Origin: Verrucomicrobiaceae bacterium
GTDB taxonomy: Bacteria; Verrucomicrobiota; Verrucomicrobiia; Verrucomicrobiales; Verrucomicrobiaceae
DNA length: 64,000 nucleotides
Assembly: GCA_015075365.1 (NCBI GenBank)
Contig: JABTUN010000002.1
Span: forward strand, 1,302,001-1,366,000
Direction: 5' to 3'
In this document: positions 25,884 through 37,562 of the stretch, piece by piece
How positions within the stretch are numbered: position 1 is the first letter of the stretch
Layout of the letters: each line of letters starts with the position of its first letter
Position numbers and translations under genes: made by a program
The notes under the pieces: generated by a model
What the model saw: the letters and a program-made list of their open reading frames with translations, nothing else
Told to the model about the DNA's origin: nothing
Databases searched by the model: none

Positions 25884-26636
25884 ATGCCCGCCCGCTACGC
25901 CCTCCAGAACCACCCGGCTTTCAGCGATCCTCTCACCAAGGAAGATCTCTACATTCTCGTCGCCCGCGGCTCGCTGGCACGCGGGGAGATGGTGGAGTGC
26001 GATGAAACGGGCGCCATGCACACCGTGGGGGAGGTCATCAGCGGCATGCGCCCGCCGCGCGAGTCCCCGGTGGCGCGCCCCGCCTTCCGTGAGATCACGC
26101 CCGACTTTGAAGGCCCGCCCGGGGAGGCTGAGGAAGAAGCTGAAGACGAGGAAGAGGACGACGGCGGGGATGATTACGCCTACACCGCCGGCGGCGAGGT
26201 GATCCTGCACCATTCGCATCCCTCATGGCTCGCCTACTCCAAGACCCTCCTCCTGGCCCTGCTGCTGGCGGTGGCCGCGGGCCTGCTGTTTCTCTTTGAG
26301 CCCGTGTATGCGCTGGTGGCGCTCGTGCTGTCCTTCATCGTGCTGTTTGGCGTGTTCGTGGCCCGCGTCACCCATGATCACATCGTCACGCCGCAGCGCG
26401 TGGAGCTGCTATGGGGCATCATCGGCCGGAACTCCAAGGAGGCGCGCATCTGTGACATCCGCAGCATTGATGTCTATGAAAGCGGCATCAAAGGCATGCT
26501 GGGCCTCGGCACGATCGACTTCTCCACCGCCGCGAATGCCGGCATCGAGGTCCAGTTCCGCGACATGCGCCGCGCCCACGAGGTGAAGGAGCTCGTCCGC
26601 AGGCTGCAAAGCGGTGACGATCCCACGAAGGACTGA
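25884..26636 (+). CDS. Membrane protein with GYF-like N-terminus and bacterial PH domain
   Basis: 250 residues from the ATG at 25884; a GTG at 25857 would add nine. The N-terminus (ALQNHPAFSDPLTKEDLYIL, GDLV-like turn GEMVECDETG) resembles GYF_2-type modules. An acidic stretch of Glu/Asp follows, then two adjacent transmembrane helices (LLLALLLAVAAGLLFLF and YALVALVLSFIVLFGVFVA). The C-terminal domain (HIVTPQRVELLWGIIGRNSK, IRSIDVYESGIKGMLGLGTI) is a bPH2/DUF304-type PH domain. A small hairpin (GGCAGG/CCTGCC at 25862-25877) lies in the leader. Confidence 0.75.
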   Translation: MPARYALQNHPAFSDPLTKEDLYILVARGSLARGEMVECDETGAMHTVGEVISGMRPPRESPVARPAFREITPDFEGPPGEAEEEAEDEEEDDGGDDYAYTAGGEVILHHSHPSWLAYSKTLLLALLLAVAAGLLFLFEPVYALVALVLSFIVLFGVFVARVTHDHIVTPQRVELLWGIIGRNSKEARICDIRSIDVYESGIKGMLGLGTIDFSTAANAGIEVQFRDMRRAHEVKELVRRLQSGDDPTKD

Positions 26637-26645
26637 ACGCGCGGC

Positions 26646-28715
<2,070 letters not shown>

Positions 28716-28723
28716 TTTCCCGC

Positions 28724-29338
28724 ATGACCACCCTCCTCCTCATCGACGATCACTTTGTCGTCCGCAGCGGCCTCGTGGCCTCGCTGGAGCTTGAGGACGA
28801 CCTCCAAGTCGTCGGCGAGGCGGACCGGGGCGAGGACGCGTTAACGCTCTTCTCCCAAAAAAAGCCGGATGTCGTGCTGATGGACCTGCAACTGCCCGGC
28901 CTCAACGGCATCGACGCCACCGCCGCGCTGCTGCGGGAGCATCCCGCCGCCCGCGTGCTCATTTTCTCCACCTTTGCCCGCGACGAGGAGATCCAGGCCG
29001 CGCTCAAAGCCGGTGCGCTCGGCTACCTCCAAAAATCCTCCTCCCGCGACGATTTGCTGGCCGCCATCCGCGCTGTCGCCCGGGGCGAACGCACGCTGCC
29101 TCCCGACATCGCCCAGCGTCTCAAAGACCGCCTCGCCGAACCGGAGATCACCCCTCGTGAGCGTGAAATCCTCACTCTCGTCACCCGGGGCAACGCCAAC
29201 AAAGAAATCGCCGCCACGCTCGGCATTTCCGAAGACACGGTGAAGCAGCATGTCAGCCGCATCTTGGTCAAACTAAAGGCCAACGACCGCGCCCAAGCCA
29301 CCGCGGAGGCGATCCGGCGCGGGCTGGTGCAGGTGTGA
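28724..29338 (+). CDS. NarL/FixJ-family response regulator
   Basis: 204 residues: an N-terminal receiver domain with the acidic pair in LLIDDHFVV, the phosphoacceptor Asp in DVVLMDLQLPG (about residue 54) and Lys in YLQKSS, then a LuxR-type helix-turn-helix (ITPREREILTLVTRGNANKE, ISEDTVKQHVSRILVKL). It is the obvious partner of the adjacent histidine kinase and should control transcription; targets are unknown. It is convergent with the large envelope gene, only three bases apart. Confidence 0.93.
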   Translation: MTTLLLIDDHFVVRSGLVASLELEDDLQVVGEADRGEDALTLFSQKKPDVVLMDLQLPGLNGIDATAALLREHPAARVLIFSTFARDEEIQAALKAGALGYLQKSSSRDDLLAAIRAVARGERTLPPDIAQRLKDRLAEPEITPREREILTLVTRGNANKEIAATLGISEDTVKQHVSRILVKLKANDRAQATAEAIRRGLVQV

Positions 29339-29341
29339 ACC

Positions 29342-31879
29342 TCAACGCGGCACGAGCCTGAGGCGGTCGATCTTCTTCGCCACGCGGTGGCGCTGGATCT
29401 CCCCACCGCGCAGATCACGCACGATGAAGGTCTGGCCGATGCGCGCGGGGACGAGCGCCTCCTCGCCGGGCTTGAGCTGGCGGGCGAGCTGCTCGTTTTC
29501 AGCTCCAGCAGGCAGCGTGAAGACCCGAATCTCCTGCGGCAGTGTGTTGTTCAGCACGATCTCGGCGGCATCTCCCAGGTTGGCGGGCGGAGGGGCGCTT
29601 GGAGCAACGGGCAGCGCTTTCACCGGAGTCACCGTCCCCGGCACGGCGGTGCGCGGCGGCGCGGGAGCCATGATTTCGATGGGCTGGGAGATGGCGAGCC
29701 TCGGCTCCTTGGCTGCTCCGCAGTCCATGTCGTTCATCAATTCCTCCCGCCGCGTCTCCAGCGGCAGATCGCGGTAGGTTTTGACGGCGTTTTGGCGGCG
29801 CGCGAGATCGTCGAGCTCCGGCGTGGTGAGTTTTGTCGGATCAAACGGCGCGGTGCGCGCGGCCTCCAGGCGGTCAAACTCGGCGGCGAGCGTGTTGCGC
29901 TGCAAAGATTTCGTTTCGAGCTGCGCACGGGCCTGCGCGGCACCCGCGCCCATTTGGTTCTGCAGATTGGTGATCTGCATGGCGGCCTGCTGCTCCTGCG
30001 CGTGCAGCGCGTTCATCTGCGCCGTGATCTGCTGGATCTCCACCTGATGCTGGCGGATCTCGAGCATGGAGGACTGCATCGTGGCCTGGTTGGAGAGGTT
30101 TGCCTGGTCCTGGAGCATGCATTGCTGGACCTGCAGCAGGCGCGCTTTCAGCGCGGGCATCTGCGCGGCTGCCTGCTGCTGCAGGCCCATGAATCCGGCG
30201 GCCTGCACGCGGAAATTCCGGTCAAACTCTGCCACCGTGGCCGTGAGTTGCTGAATTTCAGGATCGAGCACCGCCACCTCGGTCTGGATGGCCTGCTGCC
30301 GCGCCTGCATCTTCGCCACCTCGGCGTTTCGCTTCTGCGTGGCGTCAGCGACGAGCCTGTTCTTCGCCGCGTCAAAGGCGGAGCGCAGCTTGCCAAACTC
30401 CACGGCCACCGCCTCGCGCCCCTGCTCGCAGGACGGGCGCAATCCGTCGCCGAAGGCGTTCATGAGCTCCGTTTCGAGCAGCGCGATGCTGGTGGACGTC
30501 GTCCCGTCCTTCCAAGGCCCCTTGAGCATGCCGAGCGCGATGCCGCACACGGCGGCGGTGTCCTTCGCGGCCTCGGTGCAGGGCCGGTCCCTGTAATGAT
30601 TGAGCACCATGGAACGAAGCTCCTGCATCGTGGCCTGCGCATTGTGATGCAGCAGGTTGAGCCACAGCCGCGTCTCGCACGCGCGGTCCCATGACTTGCT
30701 GGCGCTTTTCTTGCCAATCGCCTTCGCCAGCCACTGCTGCGCGCTGTCGTGATCGCCGCTGCTCAGCTCGCACAGGGCCATGGCTAGATCGACCTCGCAG
30801 CTCTTGTCATCGTTGCGCAGCGCGAGCTTGCAGTTCTTTTCCGCCGCGGCCTGGCATGCGGGCGTGGGGCCCCAGCCGTCGCGAAGCATCGCACGCACAT
30901 AGCTGTGCAGGATCTCGTTGCAGGGTGACAGCTCGAACACAACCTGCTGCATGTCACAGGTCACTTTCAGCGTGCCTGTGAAGGGCTCGCACTCCGGCGC
31001 GTCAATGGCCACGCCATACTCGCCCTCCGGCACGTCGGGAATGACCGCCTCTCCCTTCGCATCGGTGGGAATCGGACGCGTGGGGGATGGCGCGGATGCC
31101 TGGACCGGCAGAAGCACGATGTGCGCGTTCGCCATGGGCATGCGGACAAACTCGTCCTTCGTGGTTGGAAATTTCTTCACCACGAGCACCGGCAGGTCGC
31201 AGCGTCCGGTCTTCGGCGGCGGCTGGGTGAGCAAAAAGTCCTGCACATACTCCAGCGCATCCTTTGGAACCGAAAAACCACGCTGCTCGTCCTCCGGCTT
31301 GTAACCGTCCGCCGTGACGCGGTAGGTGTATTCGTTCAAGGGGAGCGATTTGATCTCATAGTAGCCGCCCGGGGCGCTCGCAGTGGCCGTGGCGGCCACG
31401 CGGCCGCCGGAGAGCAGTTCGACCTGCGCGCCTGCAACCGGTCCGATGAGCCTGCCCTGCCAATCCTGGCCGTAAACCCGCCCATGCACCGCAGGACGGC
31501 CGCTTTGCAGTGCCATCGCTGGCTGAGATGCGCCTGCCTTCCCTTCCCTGGTGAGCAGGAAGTCATGCACATGGTCGGTTTCGCCCGCTGGCAGCGCGAA
31601 TCCGCGCTCGTGCGCCTCATCGCGATAACCTGCGGCCTTCACCGTGTAGCGATACGGCGCGGCGCTCAGGCCGTTGATCGCGTAAAAGCCCGTGTAGCTG
31701 CTCGTCGTGCTCGCCACAACCGCACCCGCGTCGTTTTGCAGCTCAATCTTCGCCCCGGCGATGATGCCGAGATAGTTCCCCTTTTCATCGAGACCAAGCA
31801 CGCGGCCATGCACCGCGCCCGCCGCGTGCAGCGAAACAGCGCTCATCAACAAGGCGAGAAAAACAGAGACCGTTTTCAT
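29342..31879 (-). CDS. Secreted protein with carboxypeptidase-regulatory-like domains and a coiled coil
   Basis: 845 residues with a signal peptide (MKTVSVFLALLMSAVSLHAA). Two clear carboxypeptidase-regulatory-like (transthyretin-type) beta domains (AVHGRVLGLDEKGNYLGIIA, AVHGRVYGQDWQGRLIGPVA) and a weaker third are followed by a cysteine-containing helical repeat region (ACQAAAEKNCKLALRNDD). A long coiled coil lies at about 520-700, rich in Gln and Ala (for example LEIRQHQVEIQQITAQMN). The end is a beta domain (VLNNTLPQEIRVFTLPAG). It likely spans part of the periplasm. It overlaps the upstream gene by four bases. I do not recognise the family. Confidence 0.6.
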   Translation of the reverse strand: MKTVSVFLALLMSAVSLHAAGAVHGRVLGLDEKGNYLGIIAGAKIELQNDAGAVVASTTSSYTGFYAINGLSAAPYRYTVKAAGYRDEAHERGFALPAGETDHVHDFLLTREGKAGASQPAMALQSGRPAVHGRVYGQDWQGRLIGPVAGAQVELLSGGRVAATATASAPGGYYEIKSLPLNEYTYRVTADGYKPEDEQRGFSVPKDALEYVQDFLLTQPPPKTGRCDLPVLVVKKFPTTKDEFVRMPMANAHIVLLPVQASAPSPTRPIPTDAKGEAVIPDVPEGEYGVAIDAPECEPFTGTLKVTCDMQQVVFELSPCNEILHSYVRAMLRDGWGPTPACQAAAEKNCKLALRNDDKSCEVDLAMALCELSSGDHDSAQQWLAKAIGKKSASKSWDRACETRLWLNLLHHNAQATMQELRSMVLNHYRDRPCTEAAKDTAAVCGIALGMLKGPWKDGTTSTSIALLETELMNAFGDGLRPSCEQGREAVAVEFGKLRSAFDAAKNRLVADATQKRNAEVAKMQARQQAIQTEVAVLDPEIQQLTATVAEFDRNFRVQAAGFMGLQQQAAAQMPALKARLLQVQQCMLQDQANLSNQATMQSSMLEIRQHQVEIQQITAQMNALHAQEQQAAMQITNLQNQMGAGAAQARAQLETKSLQRNTLAAEFDRLEAARTAPFDPTKLTTPELDDLARRQNAVKTYRDLPLETRREELMNDMDCGAAKEPRLAISQPIEIMAPAPPRTAVPGTVTPVKALPVAPSAPPPANLGDAAEIVLNNTLPQEIRVFTLPAGAENEQLARQLKPGEEALVPARIGQTFIVRDLRGGEIQRHRVAKKIDRLRLVPR

Positions 31880-34644
31880 AGCGAGGGATCAGGGACGAGC
31901 CGGACACCAAAGACGCCGACGGCGTCCGTGGGATCAGGCGAGGTGAGCGTCGTCATGAAGGTCAGCGTGACATACACGCGACCCGTGGCGAGTGCCGCGT
32001 TGAGCGCGGCGAGATTGGCGGCGGAAAGCGGTGCCGGCGGTGTGTAGGCCGCCGCATTCACCGTGCCGAGGCCGTAACCGGCCATGTTGTTCGCCGCCGC
32101 GCGTGTGATGCGCAGCGGGATGTCAACGAGCGTCATCGGTTGTGCCACGCCACCGGCGGTTTTGACGAGGTTGTATTGCCCGGCGTCGGTTTGCAGCGTA
32201 AAGAGCGGCTGGAAGGGACTCGCACCGGAGACATTCCCCGCACGATTGCGTCGAATCGGGCCCGCGCTCAGTTCCGCGCGTGCCAGGACGACGCCGTTCG
32301 TCGTGGGATTCGATCCGCCGATGAAGCCGAGATGCGCCACGGCGCGCAGCGTGTTGAACGGCGCGGCGGGCACGGCCACAAAGCCCTCGAAGCGCACCGT
32401 CATCTGCTCCGCGCCACCGCTGGTGGGCCGGATGGCGGTGTTGAAGGACGGTTGCAGCAAGCCACCGACGCCCGCTGTGTTTTCATGCGAGGCGAAGATC
32501 TGGCCGAAATGCGCGGGCTGCTCCGCATTCAGCAGCCACGCGCTGCGCACCGCCCCCGGGTCCGTGGTGAACATGGCGGCCCAGTTTTGCAGCGCGGCGG
32601 GCGGCGCGGGAGGCACCGTGGGCGGCAGCGTCACCTGGAAACTCGGCGCGGGCGCGTTTCCAGCCACGCTCGGCGGCAGCGTCGGCCCGCGTAGAAAACC
32701 CGCGCGGCCCACCGTCGTGCCGTTGGGAAACAACGGCAGAATCGAGCCCGTGGCCGCTGTGATGACCTGACCGCGCGCGTTCAGCGCCGTCACGATGGGC
32801 TGGACATAGAGATAGGGCAGATTGGCCGCCGCGATGCCTGCCGCGGAAATCGCGGGCATCACACGCCGGATGCGCGCGCTGCCTCCGGCAAGTGTGATCG
32901 GCCCGGCGGATGAGTTCAGAATCGTCGCCAGCGGTCCGGGCTGCAAGGGCGCCGGCAGATGCGGCAGCACGCCAAAGAGATCGACGCGCCACGCGGCGAT
33001 CTGCGCGGTGTTCCCGGCGGCGTTCCACCCCACGGTCACGACATCGCCATTGCACACGATGGGCGTCGCAGGCGCGATGCGCACGCCGCTGATGAGCGGC
33101 GCGGCCGGTGGCGGCACGGGGGTGAGCAGATTCGCCAGCGCATTGATGAGCGGCAGCAGCCCCAGCGCATTCGGCGGTGGCAGCCCTGTCGGCAGAATGC
33201 TGCGCACTGGCGGCAACAGCGGCGGCGGTGGTGGCAGCACCAGCGGCGGCGTGGGCGCTAGTTTCAGCGGCGGCTCCGGCAGCGGCGGCACACCACCAGC
33301 CACGGCAGGCATTCCAGCCCTCCAAAGCGCCACCACATTCGGAGCGGGCGCGTTTTGCACCACCGCGCCGCTGCCATCGAGATGCGCGGCAGGCGCCAGC
33401 CACAAATCCGCGAGCACACGCTGGTCATCCGGCTTCAAATCACTGTCATAAACGGCCTTCCCGTCCGCCTCGACGACCACGCGCTTCAATTTCGCGCGAT
33501 CCGCCACCGCGTCCGCCTTTCCACCGCTGCCGATGACGCCGATGCCCGGCCTGCCGAGCAGATCACCCGTCAGCGGATTCACCAGCAGGTCAAAGCTGGC
33601 GATGTCAAAGGTCTGCGCGTCCGGCTCATCGCGCAGCGGATCGCTTTCAGAGCTGAGGAGGAATTTTTTCGCGCCCACATGCAGGTAGAGCGGATTTTTC
33701 GTGCCCGGTTGCTTGTCGCCGCCGCTCGTCAGAGTGACACGCAGTTGGTTCACCGCGCCCGCAGGCGCTTTGCCGGGCAGATTCTCCGCAAACCACGGCG
33801 CGGCTCCAGAGACGCGCCCGTTCAACTCACGCACCTGCGCATGCAGCGCGGCCAGCGTGGTTTTTTCCGTGTCGTTGAGGTCGTTTCGCGTCGCGAGGGC
33901 CTCATACTCGGGAATGAGGCGCTGGAGCTTCTCCCGGCTCTCGATCAGCCTCATCTGCGGATTTGCATCGACCGTGCCGTTCGCCGCGAAGAGCTTCCCG
34001 TTCACCTCGATGCGATAACCGGCCAGAATCCACGCGCTGCGTCCCTGCGAGGCGAAACCGGCGCGCTGGATGTCGCCGCACTTCACCTCGGCGAGCAGTT
34101 GCGGCGTGGTGCGCAGTTCGTCGAGGCCGATGTCGCCGTCCCTGGCCGAAAACTCAAACGTCGCCATCTGTCCCGGCTCGATGCTGGTCGTCTCGCGGTT
34201 CAGCGTCGTCGCATGCGGATAGGCTGCGAAGGACGGCTGACGCTCCGCGCCGCCCAGCGGATACAGCCGCAGCGGAAATCCCAGCCCCAGATGTACATCC
34301 ACCGGCTCGCCAAGCGCCGCGCCGTCTTTTCCGACGCCAATCGTGATCTTGATCGACTGCACCGGCTCCTCCGGCGGCAGATTTCCCACCTCCAGCCCCG
34401 TGCGCGGCAGCCCCGCGTGCACGACCGGCTTTTCCTCCTCATCCATCACCTCCACGGGCAACCCGGATGCCGTTGCAGTCTGCGTTTCTGTTTTTCCACC
34501 GCCAAGCAGCGACGGGTTCACCTGGGTGACGTAGAGAACACCCGCGCCGATGCCCGCGCCAAAAATCGTGCTGAGCACCACGCTCATCCATCTCGACGAC
34601 GGTGGTGGTGAAGGAGACAAATCGTCCGGGGAACCGTGCGTCAT
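31876..34644 (-). CDS. Large membrane-anchored envelope protein of unknown function
   Basis: 922 residues. A short cytosolic N-terminus precedes one transmembrane helix (VVLSTIFGAGIGAGVLYVTQ); the rest is predicted outside the cytoplasm. A beta-rich segment (LRVTLTSGGDKQPGTKNPLY) resembles PLAT/LH2 domains. A proline-rich spacer of about 70 residues follows, with runs such as LVLPPPPPLLPPV. The C-terminal third is beta-rich with repeated Ala/Asn/Pro motifs. Its stop overlaps the start of the downstream coiled-coil protein (ATGA), so the two are translationally coupled and probably form one complex. Confidence 0.55.
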   Translation of the reverse strand: MTHGSPDDLSPSPPPSSRWMSVVLSTIFGAGIGAGVLYVTQVNPSLLGGGKTETQTATASGLPVEVMDEEEKPVVHAGLPRTGLEVGNLPPEEPVQSIKITIGVGKDGAALGEPVDVHLGLGFPLRLYPLGGAERQPSFAAYPHATTLNRETTSIEPGQMATFEFSARDGDIGLDELRTTPQLLAEVKCGDIQRAGFASQGRSAWILAGYRIEVNGKLFAANGTVDANPQMRLIESREKLQRLIPEYEALATRNDLNDTEKTTLAALHAQVRELNGRVSGAAPWFAENLPGKAPAGAVNQLRVTLTSGGDKQPGTKNPLYLHVGAKKFLLSSESDPLRDEPDAQTFDIASFDLLVNPLTGDLLGRPGIGVIGSGGKADAVADRAKLKRVVVEADGKAVYDSDLKPDDQRVLADLWLAPAAHLDGSGAVVQNAPAPNVVALWRAGMPAVAGGVPPLPEPPLKLAPTPPLVLPPPPPLLPPVRSILPTGLPPPNALGLLPLINALANLLTPVPPPAAPLISGVRIAPATPIVCNGDVVTVGWNAAGNTAQIAAWRVDLFGVLPHLPAPLQPGPLATILNSSAGPITLAGGSARIRRVMPAISAAGIAAANLPYLYVQPIVTALNARGQVITAATGSILPLFPNGTTVGRAGFLRGPTLPPSVAGNAPAPSFQVTLPPTVPPAPPAALQNWAAMFTTDPGAVRSAWLLNAEQPAHFGQIFASHENTAGVGGLLQPSFNTAIRPTSGGAEQMTVRFEGFVAVPAAPFNTLRAVAHLGFIGGSNPTTNGVVLARAELSAGPIRRNRAGNVSGASPFQPLFTLQTDAGQYNLVKTAGGVAQPMTLVDIPLRITRAAANNMAGYGLGTVNAAAYTPPAPLSAANLAALNAALATGRVYVTLTFMTTLTSPDPTDAVGVFGVRLVPDPSL

Positions 34645-34729
34645 GAGCGTGAAGGATTGCTAACCCGCACGGAGTCTGCGGCTTTGGCCCGCCGCTGGCA
34701 ACCCTTAACTTGAATCCCCCGCCGCCCCG

Positions 34730-37441
34730 TCAGGCCAGGAGGCGGACATGCGCCGGAGCCCCTGGCACGCCATCCAGTTGGATTTCATGGCGTCCACCGG
34801 CCGCCTCCTGGAATCCGTGGCGCCGCAGAAACAGCAGCGCAGGCTCGTTGCGCGGCCCGGCGTTGAAAACCGCGCCCAGGCACCGCGCGCCGGCCTGGCG
34901 CGCATGCGCGGCCAGCACATGCAGCAGCGCGTCCTCCACACCACGCCCCAGCGCGCGACAGCTCAGGAACAGATCGCAGATCTCATAGCAGCCCGTTTGA
35001 CCCGATGTCCCGACCACCGCGCCGACGAGACCGTAGTCACCGAACTTGTCGCGCGCGGAAACGGACCACAGCTCGTGCGTCGATGCCAGGGCCTGGATTT
35101 CCGGCAGGGAATGGCGGCGCAGGGACGTGTTGAACTGGTTCGTCTTCAGCGAGAGCTGCGACAGGCGCGGCAGCTCGTCCGGCAGCGCGCGGCGGACCTC
35201 GACGACAAGCTCAAGCGATCTCAAGTAGGCTTGCAAATCCCCCAGAGTACCGCGCACGGCCTCCCTGACCGCATTCTGCTGCTGAAAGGCCGCGCGCGCC
35301 GCATCCTCCCGCGTGCTCCCTGCCCCGTCAAAGCACCACAGCCGGTCCAGCGCGCCCGCGAACGACTCCGGCTCTCCCGGCAGGATGGTGACGGACGGGC
35401 AATGCGCCGCCACCTCCAGCTTTTCGACCGGGTTGTCATCGAGGAAGACGAAGGCATCCAAGCCGAGCCCCAGTTCCGCGGCGATGGCACGCAGATTGTC
35501 CGGTTTCGGCAGCCAGTTCACGCGCATCGCGGCAAAGTCGGCCTCCTTGAGCAACATGGCCGGCTTCTCGGCCAAAACGCGCCGCACATCCTGCTCCGCG
35601 TTTTTGCTCAGGAGCACCAGCAGCACGCCCCGCGCGCGCAACGCGGCCAGCCTCTCCTGCAGGGCTCGATGCGATGCCCCCACGCTCACCGCCTCCACTC
35701 CGTCCTCCCCCACGATGCCGTCCCACAGCGTGCCGTCCGCGTCCACCGCGATGACTTTTTTTGGCGGCAGGCAAAAGGCGCGCACCTCGCGCGCGAGCGC
35801 GATCCCCAGGCGTTGATACAAAGCCGGTGAGAATGGCGCGGAAGCAGCCGCCTCCATCCGCGCATCGGTGGCTGCCTCCAGGCCCAGCTCCTCCACCAGC
35901 GCGGTGAAGCCCAGGACACGCACACCGGCGATCCCGCTGAGCTGCTCGCGCCACCAGCGGCGCAGTTCATCCACCTCCGCGCCGCCGCCGCCGCGCAAGG
36001 CAGGCGGGAGATCCGCCACCAGCAGCACGCTCTTCGTGCGCGCGGCATGGGCGCGCACCGCGGAGAGCACCGCCTCCGCCTGCTCCTTCCCGCCCGGGAA
36101 ATCCTCCGGCCGCGCCAGCACCACATGAAATCCTGCCGCCGGCTGGTCAAACAGGCCTCCGGGGCTCAAAAGCGTCTGCGCCACCTGGTTGAAGTCCGCG
36201 AAGCGCACGACGGACTCGATGCCAAACGCGCGCGTCCACAGCCGCAGCGCATCCTCCAGCGGCTGCGCCACAAACGTGGCCGAGATGCGGACCTGCACCG
36301 TACGGGCTGCCGTGACCGCGCCTGGAGCCGCGGCGAGCCAGGCCGTGGCCTCTGCCAGGTTTTGCAGGGGCAGCAACTCCGCGTCAACAACCTCCGCGAC
36401 AGGACGCTCTGCCTCCCGTTTCTGCATCCGCCCGACGGCCTCGATCACCGCAGCCACCGAGTTCAGCGCGAACACTCTCTCCGCCTCAAGCTGCACACCA
36501 TGACGCGAATGCAGCGCCGCCGCGATCGACATCATCCCGAGGGAGTCCCATTCCGGAAAATCTTTGGAGGTCGAGGCCGCGGTCACCTTCTCCTCCGGCA
36601 ACCCCAGCGCGCGCGCGATCAGGGAAAGCGTTTCCTGCGGAGCCATCACCGCCGCCGGGGCCTCCACCGGCGGCCGGGCGGCGGGCATGTCTTCGCGGTC
36701 TCGCCGGTAAACGGCCGGATTCCCGCCCCACACCTGGCCGGGAGGGATCTGCGTGAACGCCCTCACGTGCGAGCAGGACTCCACGATCGAGTAACGCCCC
36801 ACCACGACCCCCAGCTCGATCAGCGAGCCGCCGCCAATGATGCATCCGCGCTCCAGCCGGATCGGCGCGCTTTGAAACAACACCAGCCCGTCCGGCGTGC
36901 GCGCCACGTTGTGCGCCACCAGCCGCGCCTCGTCCCCCACGATCACATCCTGGTCGATGAAAGTCAGCTCCGGGTCGGTGATCTGCCGGGAGAGCACGGC
37001 GGAGTAGTGGCAGTCAAATGACGGGGCGTAGGCACGGAAGACGAGATTCCGCACCCACATCGCCCGCATCAAAAAGGTCACCATCGGGAGGGACTGGATC
37101 AGCGCGTAGCGCAGGTACATCTTCAGGCACAGGAGAAAGTGGCGGCCGATTTTCGGATCGTCCACGCCTTCCTGAAACCGCCGGGGCTTTTTTACCCACT
37201 TTGCCAGCACCGCCGCGTCCAGCGCGCACAGCGCCAGGTGCAGGATGAGCCAGATGACATAAAGCAACGGTGCCAGGGTCACCCACACATGAACAGGAGC
37301 ATCCGCAAGCTGCGTGCGACGGCACAGCCAGACCAGCAGCAAGGCCGTGACCCCAGGACGGATCACGCCCTCCTCGATGACAGCGTAGAGAGTGCCCACA
37401 TGGCCGAGCTTGTGTGGTGATGGAGATGATGGTTGTGCCAT
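34730..37441 (-). CDS. Fusion of acyltransferase-like membrane region, acyl carrier protein, FkbH (HAD-IIIC) and GNAT domains
   Basis: 903 residues. The N-terminal 240 have membrane helices (APLLYVIWLILHLALCALDA) and a left-handed beta-helix (hexapeptide) region (GCIIGGGSLIELGVVVGRYS), as in the tail of Pls/PosA-type synthetases. A carrier-protein domain at about 265-345 has the phosphopantetheine site FPEWDSLGMM. The FkbH/HAD-IIIC part follows, with VIAVDADGTLWDGIVGEDG (about 567) and VFLDDNP; the last 160 residues are a GNAT-like domain (GRGVEDALLHVLAAHARQ). FkbH proteins load glyceryl groups from 1,3-bisphosphoglycerate onto a carrier protein. Here enzyme and carrier are one chain; the adenylation domain usual in Pls/PosA proteins is absent. 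Confidence 0.82.
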   Translation of the reverse strand: MAQPSSPSPHKLGHVGTLYAVIEEGVIRPGVTALLLVWLCRRTQLADAPVHVWVTLAPLLYVIWLILHLALCALDAAVLAKWVKKPRRFQEGVDDPKIGRHFLLCLKMYLRYALIQSLPMVTFLMRAMWVRNLVFRAYAPSFDCHYSAVLSRQITDPELTFIDQDVIVGDEARLVAHNVARTPDGLVLFQSAPIRLERGCIIGGGSLIELGVVVGRYSIVESCSHVRAFTQIPPGQVWGGNPAVYRRDREDMPAARPPVEAPAAVMAPQETLSLIARALGLPEEKVTAASTSKDFPEWDSLGMMSIAAALHSRHGVQLEAERVFALNSVAAVIEAVGRMQKREAERPVAEVVDAELLPLQNLAEATAWLAAAPGAVTAARTVQVRISATFVAQPLEDALRLWTRAFGIESVVRFADFNQVAQTLLSPGGLFDQPAAGFHVVLARPEDFPGGKEQAEAVLSAVRAHAARTKSVLLVADLPPALRGGGGAEVDELRRWWREQLSGIAGVRVLGFTALVEELGLEAATDARMEAAASAPFSPALYQRLGIALAREVRAFCLPPKKVIAVDADGTLWDGIVGEDGVEAVSVGASHRALQERLAALRARGVLLVLLSKNAEQDVRRVLAEKPAMLLKEADFAAMRVNWLPKPDNLRAIAAELGLGLDAFVFLDDNPVEKLEVAAHCPSVTILPGEPESFAGALDRLWCFDGAGSTREDAARAAFQQQNAVREAVRGTLGDLQAYLRSLELVVEVRRALPDELPRLSQLSLKTNQFNTSLRRHSLPEIQALASTHELWSVSARDKFGDYGLVGAVVGTSGQTGCYEICDLFLSCRALGRGVEDALLHVLAAHARQAGARCLGAVFNAGPRNEPALLFLRRHGFQEAAGGRHEIQLDGVPGAPAHVRLLA

Positions 37442-37480
37442 GCGCCCGTCATAGCCGTTCCATTATGCCGCTGCCATGCA

Positions 37481-37505
37481 AAAAAAGTGGCACGATGCCG
37501 TGCCA
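37481..37505 (-). terminator. Intrinsic-terminator-like hairpin upstream of the FkbH fusion gene
   Basis: On the minus strand, TGGCACG-GCAT-CGTGCCA (37488-37505) is followed by C and seven T. It reads as a strong terminator for minus-strand transcription, placed about 40 bases before the FkbH fusion start. It may insulate that gene from upstream transcription or act as an attenuator in its leader. Confidence 0.65.
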
Positions 37506-37562
37506 TGCCCAGGGCATTCCTGGTTGCCGCCGGCTGACCGGCGCTTCACCCTGCCGCGCTGA

